Assembly: GCA_002396665.1 (NCBI GenBank)
Contig: DGYJ01000082.1
Span: forward strand, 1,163-7,596
Origin: Bdellovibrionaceae bacterium UBA5009
GTDB lineage: Bacteria > Bdellovibrionota > Bdellovibrionia > Bdellovibrionales > Bdellovibrionaceae
Length of the DNA: 6,434 nucleotides
Reading direction: 5' to 3'
Numbering within the stretch: the stretch's first letter is position 1; the number at the start of each line of letters is the position of its first letter. The position numbers were made by a program, and so were the translations under genes. Below, in pieces: positions 1-5,979 of this stretch. Under the pieces are notes generated by a model. It searched no databases and was not told the origin of the DNA. It was given only the letters and a program-made list of their open reading frames with translations.

Positions 1-410
1 GATTTCAAACTTGGGTACTGTTCAAAAGCTTGCAAATTAAATTTTAAATAAAATGTTCCATTTTCACTGCCAATCCATGGGGCTAAATCTAGCTTTCCAC
101 CACCCCTGGCAAATTCAAAATCAACTTGTTCTTCTTTTAAAACATCTTCTGATTTTTGCTTAATACTTAACTGCAGTGGAAGAAAAATATTTTCTTGGTC
201 AATCACTTCGCCAGGAATTTCAGACTCGTTCGTATCAAGAACATCCCAAACTGATTTCGAGATCTTAAAATCTGTCGGGGGATCGTCATAGATAACTTTT
301 TTTACTTCTGCGTGTGAATCTTCGTGCTTTTCAGCATGGCAAGAGAACAACATCATCATGATTACAAACGCAAAAAAATGTCCAATTTTTGAGTTTGATT
401 TTGTTTTCAC
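1..410 (-). CDS. Predicted lipoprotein of unknown function, partial (C-terminus beyond window)
   Basis: I do not recognise this protein. Reading leftward from a GTG at 410-408 there is an open frame of 136 codons with no stop before the window edge. The N-terminus is a clear lipoprotein signal: basic MKTKSNSK, a hydrophobic stretch at about residues 9-22, then the lipobox L21-F22-S23-C24. Lipidation at Cys24 is expected, and no Asp follows it, which by the E. coli sorting rule would favour the outer membrane. After the cysteine comes a His/Glu/Lys-rich segment, then a soluble, mixed-charge region with a Gly-Gly-Gly turn (about residue 103). The GTG overlaps the upstream TGA (GTGA) and has a GGAG 8 bases before it. 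The internal ATG triplet at codons 18-20 would destroy the signal peptide, so GTG is the preferred start. Coupling to the TPR gene suggests the two products act together (inference). Confidence 0.8.
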   Translation of the reverse strand, partial: MKTKSNSKIGHFFAFVIMMMLFSCHAEKHEDSHAEVKKVIYDDPPTDFKISKSVWDVLDTNESEIPGEVIDQENIFLPLQLSIKQKSEDVLKEEQVDFEFARGGGKLDLAPWIGSENGTFYLKFNLQAFEQYPSLK

Positions 411-2221
411 TCCATAGACTCCAACTGGCTTCTAAGTTCGACCAAAGGACGATATTCAGAATTCGTTTCGAGCCCACTTTTGATCAAAGGCAGGGCCTCG
501 ATGGATTTGCCATTTTTAGCTAACCAACTGGCAAGTCCAAAATATGACTGACTTTGGGAAACCATCTTATTCTTAGCTTCATTTAAACTTTGTGTGACGC
601 AAGATTCATCACGAAGCTCGATACATGCTCTGCCTAGTAAGCTGAGAGTTGTCGGGAACAAATTATTCTGATGCTTGCGGATCAAGGCTGCGGTCTCTGA
701 ATATTTTTGCATTTTCGACAAGGCAAAAGCTTGCACATGCAAGGCATAGGGACTTGATGGACTGACAGCTAAGGCTTCATTTATGTACTTCTGGGCCTCT
801 GCAAATCGTTCTGTTTCGATGGAACAAAATGCAGACAAAGCCTGGGTAAGTACACCGGACGGAATTTGACGACTGACCTCTTGGCATAATTTCAAATAAG
901 ATTCCGAATCAAAATAGCTCCAGTCCAATTGATAAAATTTTATCTGATCATTGATAAAACCTGGTTCTAACTGAAGAAATTTTTCAACTGATCGTTCGAC
1001 ATTCGCTTTATCTTGCAATGTCAGCTGTAATCTTAAATCAATAAGTCGAAGATAATTTTGCATATAACTGCTGCGTTGCAATTGATTTTCAATATCGATA
1101 TTGATGCTTTTAACTTCTTCAACAATGGATTTTTTTTGACTGATCTGCAACAAGGCCAGGGCCTTTGCATACAATCCAACTGCAGAATAAAAATTAGACG
1201 AAGAAAGTTTACCTAAAGTCTGAATGGCCTCTTCTGATTTTTTTTCTTTCAACAAAACAAAGGCCTTGTTGATCAAAGCCGGTTCACTGCTTGAATCATA
1301 ACTAAGTGCTTTTTGAAAAAAGTCCTTGGCCTGATTAAAGTCAGAATCTCTGATGGATAAAATTCCTAGGGATACAAGACTTTCGACGACTTGCTTTCGA
1401 TTTTTTGCTTCATCGCCTTGTGTTTGCAGTGTCAGGATTTGCCTTTGTCCGCTGGCATCAGAATCGTACAGAGCAACAAGCGAAGCCATTTTATTAGCCG
1501 TGGCAGAATCCACTTTTTTAATAGCTTTGGCTTTTCTGTAAGATTCGATGGACTTATCGTACAAATTCAATGCTTTGTATCTTAATGCAGAAGCAATCAG
1601 ATTATTAAAAAGTTGATCCGCTTTTTCTTTTTGAAACAAAATTTGTCCAGCGAAGGCCAAAATAGCTGCGACAATTAGACCAATAATTATTTTTTTTAAT
1701 GCATTATATTTTTTTTCAAAATTCACGGCTCGTCGCTTGTCATCAGCGACTCCGAAAGATTTAGACTCTGAATAAGAAGGGTGTCTTTGTAAATTCGTTT
1801 CTTTAACAGGAGATATATCTTTAATGTTTGAATTTTGATTTAAATTTAAAGGTGAACTTAGGATTTCGCGGTTAACAGCTGGCCGATTGTATTCGACTTG
1901 TGTAGATTCTATATCGTTTTGATCTTCGATATCGTATATGTTTTCAGTTCTTGAAACACTGGCAGTGGTTGTTTTCTGACTTTGTGTCCCCTCAAGCGCC
2001 ATGTCAATTTCCTGCATGTACCTAACAGTTTCCATGAAGGTTTTGTTTTCACGTATGGTCATCCAGCGAATGGATGGGCGTCTGACTTCATCAATCAGTG
2101 AGACATGTTTTTTCTTCAGCATGTCTGCAATTTCTGCATAGGTATAGGGTCCTAAAATGCGAGTCGATGACTTCAGAAGCCAATTCTTTTGTTCGTCGAC
2201 AAGATGTTTTTTAAGCGTCAT
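407..2221 (-). CDS. GYF-like domain / transmembrane / TPR-repeat membrane protein
   Basis: A 604-residue protein of unknown specific function. Residues about 13-58 resemble the GYF_2 type of small binding domain: W14, then G24-P25-Y26 and a following helix, ending in W53 before a short helix. Residues 75-165 are polar, Ser/Asn/Thr-rich and probably disordered. A single transmembrane helix spans about 177-196, preceded by a cluster of Lys and Arg, so the N-terminus should be cytoplasmic and the rest periplasmic. Residues about 205-600 are helical with degenerate TPR motifs, for example around 213-236, 280-310, 313-335, 462-490, 494-515 and 560-590. The periplasmic part probably scaffolds other envelope proteins. 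The start is ATG at 2221, with AAGGA at 2227-2231 five bases upstream and only 12 bases after the purH stop. Its TGA overlaps the downstream lipoprotein start. GYF plus membrane helix plus periplasmic scaffold recalls motility or envelope-complex proteins of delta-type bacteria such as GltJ, but nothing here proves such a role. Confidence 0.85.
   Translation of the reverse strand: MTLKKHLVDEQKNWLLKSSTRILGPYTYAEIADMLKKKHVSLIDEVRRPSIRWMTIRENKTFMETVRYMQEIDMALEGTQSQKTTTASVSRTENIYDIEDQNDIESTQVEYNRPAVNREILSSPLNLNQNSNIKDISPVKETNLQRHPSYSESKSFGVADDKRRAVNFEKKYNALKKIIIGLIVAAILAFAGQILFQKEKADQLFNNLIASALRYKALNLYDKSIESYRKAKAIKKVDSATANKMASLVALYDSDASGQRQILTLQTQGDEAKNRKQVVESLVSLGILSIRDSDFNQAKDFFQKALSYDSSSEPALINKAFVLLKEKKSEEAIQTLGKLSSSNFYSAVGLYAKALALLQISQKKSIVEEVKSINIDIENQLQRSSYMQNYLRLIDLRLQLTLQDKANVERSVEKFLQLEPGFINDQIKFYQLDWSYFDSESYLKLCQEVSRQIPSGVLTQALSAFCSIETERFAEAQKYINEALAVSPSSPYALHVQAFALSKMQKYSETAALIRKHQNNLFPTTLSLLGRACIELRDESCVTQSLNEAKNKMVSQSQSYFGLASWLAKNGKSIEALPLIKSGLETNSEYRPLVELRSQLESME
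419..422 (-). promoter_or_regulatory. Ribosome binding site of the lipoprotein gene
   Basis: GGAG lies inside the last codons of the TPR gene, 8 bases upstream of the GTG at 410. It supports the non-ATG start and implies translational coupling through the GTGA overlap. Confidence 0.6.
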
Positions 2222-2233
2222 AAATTTCCTTAA

Positions 2234-3826
2234 CTAATGCCTAAAATGTCTTTGACCTGTTAATACCATATTCACACCTAATTTTTGTGCAGCACCAATG
2301 ACCTCTGCATCTTTAAGTGAACCACCAGGTTGCAGTATCCAAGAAATTCCGGCTTGCGCAATAATTTCAACTGAATCAGGAAATGGAAAAAATGCATCAC
2401 TAATCAAAACACAATCCTGTGGACGCAAACTGGATTTTTTCCAGTGCAAGTTTTCGGCACGGAGAAGAGCTTGCTGAACAGCATCCACGCGATTCACCTG
2501 CCCCATCCCAAGCCCAATAGTCTGACCTTGGCTAACTATGGCAATGGAATTGCTTTTTAAATAGCCACAGACTTTTTCGCCAAAAATCATATCTTGAATA
2601 ACTTGCTCACCGGGAGCATTTTTGGACTCGATCTTCCAAGATTTAACATCCGCATTAAAAACATCTGCCTCTTGAAGCAAGAATCCACCAAAAATACTTT
2701 TTAAATCCCATTTTTTTTCGTTCTTAAAAAGGTTATCGGCTTGCAGTATTCTTAAATTCTTCTTTTTTGCAAAAATTTGTAATGCTTCCTCCGAATAGGA
2801 AGGGGCAACAATACATTCTAAGAAAAGTTCTGACATCATTTGAGCCTCAGCGGCCTCGACCTTACGATTACATGCAACGATTCCACCAAAGACGCTCACT
2901 GGGTCTGCGCTAAGCGCCTTCGACAATGCAGAGGTAAATATTTTATCTGTTGCAGCTCCGCAGGGATTGTTATGTTTTACCGCAACTGCTGCGGGCTCTT
3001 TAAATTGCAAAACTAAACCCAAGGACGCATCCAAATCTAAAAGATTATTGTAGGAAAGCTCTTTGCCTTGAATTATTTTTGTATTTGTTAGTCCAAAAGC
3101 TTGACCACTGGTTTGCAACCAAAATGCCTTTTGCTGCGAGTTCTCGCCATAGCGTAGGGACTGCTTAATTCGTAATGGAAAAGTTGTCACTAAGGAAGAA
3201 ATTGGATGATTGTCAGTCTTTAGCATTGGCACAGTTTCAAAGTTTTTAAGAGCTCCATTTTCTGCGCTTAGAACTTGTGCAATCAACGAATCATAAAATG
3301 ATAAATAAGAAAAAACCTTCGAGGCTAATTTTTGGCGATCAAACAACGACAGCTTGTCTTTATTTTCTAAGACCCAAGCATAATCCTTTGGATCGCAAAG
3401 GACGGCTTTAAATTTAAAATTTTTAGCTGCTGCACGCAGCATCGATGGGCCGCCCACATCTATCTTTTCTATCAACTGGTCAAAGTTTGCATCTGACTGA
3501 ACAGCGGCCTCGAACGGATACAGATTCACAATCACGAGATCAAAACTATCGATTTTATTTTTTTTTAATACTTCAACATCATCAGACTTATCAAGATTAG
3601 CCAAGAGGGCCATATGAACATTGGGATGCAATGTTTTTACTCTTCCACCCATCACTTCAGGAAAATTTGTTTGCTCTGAAACATCAATAACGGCGATTCC
3701 GTGCTCGCGAAGGTGCTCTGCCGTTCCACCTGTTGAAACGACGCGAAGCCCTTCCGCCACAAGGGGCTTTAAAAAATCCACTAATCCTGTTTTGTCAGAA
3801 ACACTGACAAGGGCGTTTTTAAACAT
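2234..3826 (-). CDS. purH: Bifunctional AICAR transformylase / IMP cyclohydrolase PurH
   Basis: This cytoplasmic enzyme catalyses the last two steps of de novo IMP synthesis: formyl transfer from 10-formyl-tetrahydrofolate to AICAR, then closure of FAICAR to IMP. At 530 residues it is the usual full length. The N-terminal MGS-like cyclohydrolase domain (about 1-150) keeps GGRVKTLHP (60-68), NLYPF (101-105), DVGGPSMLRAAAKN (123-136), and K64, Y103, D123 and K135, which match the Lys, Tyr, Asp and Lys known at the human ATIC active site. The transformylase domain (about 200-530) has LRYGENSQQ (224-232), the catalytic Lys-His pair K284-H285 in VKHNNPCGA, FGGIVA (313-318), N426 in SNS, GMGQVNRVDA (440-449) and the C-terminal TGQRHFRH. 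The segment after TLHP reads VHMALLAN where most homologues have a Gly-rich HGGIL or HAGIL. The ATG shares one base with the mlaD stop (TAATG), with TAAGG 10 bases upstream, so translation is probably coupled to mlaD. An A9 run lies near codon 90. Confidence 0.97.
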   Translation of the reverse strand: MFKNALVSVSDKTGLVDFLKPLVAEGLRVVSTGGTAEHLREHGIAVIDVSEQTNFPEVMGGRVKTLHPNVHMALLANLDKSDDVEVLKKNKIDSFDLVIVNLYPFEAAVQSDANFDQLIEKIDVGGPSMLRAAAKNFKFKAVLCDPKDYAWVLENKDKLSLFDRQKLASKVFSYLSFYDSLIAQVLSAENGALKNFETVPMLKTDNHPISSLVTTFPLRIKQSLRYGENSQQKAFWLQTSGQAFGLTNTKIIQGKELSYNNLLDLDASLGLVLQFKEPAAVAVKHNNPCGAATDKIFTSALSKALSADPVSVFGGIVACNRKVEAAEAQMMSELFLECIVAPSYSEEALQIFAKKKNLRILQADNLFKNEKKWDLKSIFGGFLLQEADVFNADVKSWKIESKNAPGEQVIQDMIFGEKVCGYLKSNSIAIVSQGQTIGLGMGQVNRVDAVQQALLRAENLHWKKSSLRPQDCVLISDAFFPFPDSVEIIAQAGISWILQPGGSLKDAEVIGAAQKLGVNMVLTGQRHFRH

Positions 3827-5208
3827 TAAAAAGATGCCTTAGATAAAAATAGTTTTAAATCATCATTTGTTAAGAATAATCCTGCTCCAAGGTAACCAGA
3901 TCTTTGATTGTTTTTATCCAATGTATCGTTGTATCCCGCTGTGACATAAAAACCGTGATACAAATTATATTTTGCATTCAAACGAATATTTGCTTTTTTC
4001 AAGTTGAATGCTTCGACACCAAATTTTAATTTCTGATTAAGCATGTTGTAATCAATTCCAAAACCACCGGTGTTTTCGATCAACCCACCTTTGATTGTAA
4101 AATCCCAAAAGTTTTTAGCATACAGTAAGGTCAATTTGGTTTCATTGTGGTAAGTGGTCCGCGTCGTTGTATCTGATACTGTGCTTCCGCCAGGAGTTGT
4201 CACCAAAGTATCTGAAGTTATCACATTTCCAGCTGGGTCATCGACAACAGCTAAGTAATAATAACGATCAAGCCCCGGTTGGATTTGCAAACCAATATAA
4301 GATTTGGTTGCCCCCACAGTTGAAAGATAATCGCCCCGGAATTCAAATCCAGTTTGAATTTTATCGGCCCCATTCAACATTCCATTAACACCTTGGATCG
4401 CAGTGTTCAGCTCTTCGACTGTTGTATCATCGTTGATTAACTTACCAATTGTGCCTTCACCACGGTTCACTTTGCCTGTGATTTCCTCTAAATTTTTAGC
4501 AACTGAATCAGCCCGCGCCATGATACGTTTTAGAGTCTTCTTAACCCCTTCATCGCTTTCATCATTTATCATATTGTCTAAAGTAGATGTGATGTTATCT
4601 ATCTGATCGACGATTTTAGAAATTTGACCTTTGTTTTCAGATGTAATTTCAGCGATATCTCCAGAGAGTTTTTCAATATTTTTAACAATTCTTCCCAGGA
4701 TATGTTTTTGATTTCCTTCGTCTGAAATGGACTCTTTAACAACATTGGCAACATCCTTCAGCGACTTTGCAATTTCACCAACTTGACCCATGATATTGTC
4801 CATGGAAGCTTTATCTTTGATAATTAAAATCTGAGCACCATCTGCCAAAGGGGGATCTTCTGGATTCCCAGGATTCACTTCAATGTGTTTGTCGCCTAAA
4901 ATTCCAACGGATTTAATTTCCACCGAAGCCGATGTCGTCATTGGCAAATCGCCCTGCATAGAAATATCTATGCGCGCTTGCCCGTCTTGAAGTTGAATAT
5001 TTTTAATTGTACCGACGCGAATACCAGCGGTTTTCACCGCACCGTTTTTAATTAATCCCGAGGCATTCGGTAAAAGGAACCAAGCTTTGCGATGCTTACC
5101 AATAAAACCAGGGTCATCGCTGACTTGCATGGACATCACACCGATCAGCGCCGCGACTGCCAGCACCATAGCACCAACTTTGAATTCGATCGTAGACAAA
5201 AAGCCCAT
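3826..5208 (-). CDS. mlaD: MCE-domain phospholipid transport protein, MlaD family, with C-terminal beta-barrel-like extension
   Basis: This is the substrate-binding MCE subunit of the MlaFED-type ABC system, which moves phospholipids between inner and outer membrane. Numbered from ATG at 5208 it has 460 residues, against about 180 for E. coli MlaD. Residues 8-28 form the transmembrane anchor. The MCE domain covers about 38-115, with VKTAGIRVG (58-66) and VGILGDKHIEVNPG (101-114). Residues about 134-285 are predicted helix or coiled coil, ending near GEGTIGKLIND (250-260), a motif often seen in extended MCE proteins. Residues about 286-460 are rich in alternating aromatic/polar strands and Gly/Asn turns, contain a Thr-rich loop (331-357), and end in Phe like outer-membrane barrels. 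Starting 12 codon-frame bases further upstream would use TTG at 5220, but AGGAG would then abut the start with no spacer, so ATG at 5208 is preferred. The gene follows mlaF by 15 bases and its TAA overlaps the purH ATG. Confidence 0.9.
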   Translation of the reverse strand: MGFLSTIEFKVGAMVLAVAALIGVMSMQVSDDPGFIGKHRKAWFLLPNASGLIKNGAVKTAGIRVGTIKNIQLQDGQARIDISMQGDLPMTTSASVEIKSVGILGDKHIEVNPGNPEDPPLADGAQILIIKDKASMDNIMGQVGEIAKSLKDVANVVKESISDEGNQKHILGRIVKNIEKLSGDIAEITSENKGQISKIVDQIDNITSTLDNMINDESDEGVKKTLKRIMARADSVAKNLEEITGKVNRGEGTIGKLINDDTTVEELNTAIQGVNGMLNGADKIQTGFEFRGDYLSTVGATKSYIGLQIQPGLDRYYYLAVVDDPAGNVITSDTLVTTPGGSTVSDTTTRTTYHNETKLTLLYAKNFWDFTIKGGLIENTGGFGIDYNMLNQKLKFGVEAFNLKKANIRLNAKYNLYHGFYVTAGYNDTLDKNNQRSGYLGAGLFLTNDDLKLFLSKASF

Positions 5209-5220
5209 GCGTATTAACAA

Positions 5221-5225
5221 CTCCT
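5221..5225 (-). promoter_or_regulatory. Ribosome binding site of mlaD, overlapping the mlaF stop
   Basis: AGGAG overlaps the mlaF TAG stop (5226-5224). It sits 12 bases before the ATG at 5208, a long but workable spacing, and zero bases before the alternative TTG at 5220. This decides the start in favour of the ATG. Confidence 0.6.
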
Positions 5226-5979
5226 AATGCCGTAAACCCTTGGACACGAACTTTTTCACATGTTCGATGTCGCTGTTGTAAAAATCTTCCGGAGTCCCAT
5301 AAAGTAAAACTTTTCCAGCATCCAACATCGCAACGTAATCTGCGATTCGAAATGCAGCATGCAAATCATGGGACACCATCACTGATGTAATCCCTGGGCG
5401 ATGCTTATGGGTCTCTAGGATTAAATTATCTACCATTTCAGTCAGAATGGGATCTAAACCTGTTGTTGGCTCGTCATATATCAATATTTCTGGATCTAGG
5501 GCGAGAGCTCGCGCAAGACCCGTTCTTTTTTGCATCCCACCACTAATTTGACTGGGCAATTTTTGAAAATGTTTAGGATCAAGACCAACTTGTCTTAATT
5601 TTTCGTTGGCGATTTCGATTTTACGTTGATACGATAAATCCCTACGATGTTCGTCCAGGGGAAACAAAACATTTTCTAACACTGTCATGTCATCAAACAA
5701 AGCTGCAGATTGAAACAAGACACCAAACTGACAGCGAAAACGAGTCAGATCATTGTTATTCAACTGACTTAAGTCTTGCCCCAGGACATTGATTTGCCCA
5801 GATGTTGGTCGGTACAGTCCAAGAATATGTTTGAGGACCACACTTTTTCCCGTACCGGAAAAACCAATGATCGCGGTCAATGCGCCTTTTTTTATTTCAA
5901 GATCAATTCCCTTCAAGACATAGTCAGATCCATCAAAGGTTTTCTTTACATCTTTTAATTCGATCGCATTCAGGCTCAT
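5224..5979 (-). CDS. mlaF: MlaF-family ABC transporter ATP-binding protein
   Basis: A 251-residue cytoplasmic ATPase that drives the MlaE permease and MCE protein in phospholipid transport. All ABC motifs are present and intact: Walker A GFSGTGKS (39-46), Q-loop Gln90 in LFQSAALFDDMTV, signature SGGMQ (146-150) followed by KR, Walker B ILIYDE (165-170) leading into PTTGLDP (171-177), and H-loop His204. The Q-loop segment SAALFDDMTVLENV and the signature SGGM-Q-KR are typical of the MlaF/Ttg2A/MkL branch rather than of other importers. Length fits the family (E. coli MlaF is about 270). The ATG at 5979 overlaps the mlaE TGA by four bases (ATGA) and has GGAG at 5987-5990, seven bases upstream. 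Lying between the permease and MCE genes supports the assignment. Confidence is high for family; whether net transport is inward or outward cannot be told from the sequence. Confidence 0.96.
   Translation of the reverse strand: MSLNAIELKDVKKTFDGSDYVLKGIDLEIKKGALTAIIGFSGTGKSVVLKHILGLYRPTSGQINVLGQDLSQLNNNDLTRFRCQFGVLFQSAALFDDMTVLENVLFPLDEHRRDLSYQRKIEIANEKLRQVGLDPKHFQKLPSQISGGMQKRTGLARALALDPEILIYDEPTTGLDPILTEMVDNLILETHKHRPGITSVMVSHDLHAAFRIADYVAMLDAGKVLLYGTPEDFYNSDIEHVKKFVSKGLRH

Noticed and set aside
351..359. CATCATCAT triplet repeat
   Set aside because: It encodes three consecutive Met codons in the hydrophobic part of the lipoprotein signal peptide; too short to count as a repeat element.
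1353..1585. Two overlapping plus-strand open frames of 62 and 64 codons
   Set aside because: They lie fully antisense within the TPR coding region, overlap each other, and have no convincing ribosome binding site or recognisable protein features. They are shadows of the minus-strand gene.
2222..2233. purH/TPR junction searched for a promoter or terminator
   Set aside because: Only 12 bases, containing just the ribosome binding site of the TPR gene; no hairpin or promoter could fit.
3558..3566. T9 run as a possible rho-independent terminator on the plus strand
   Set aside because: No GC-rich hairpin precedes it, there is no plus-strand gene to terminate, and on the minus strand it encodes Lys codons in purH.
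3621..3842. Plus-strand frame of 73 codons spanning the purH start
   Set aside because: It mirrors the conserved N-terminus of PurH on the opposite strand and has no independent support.
4167..4606. Plus-strand open frames opposite mlaD (73 and 67 codons)
   Set aside because: The minus-strand frame encodes a clear MCE protein through this region; the plus-strand products have no family features.
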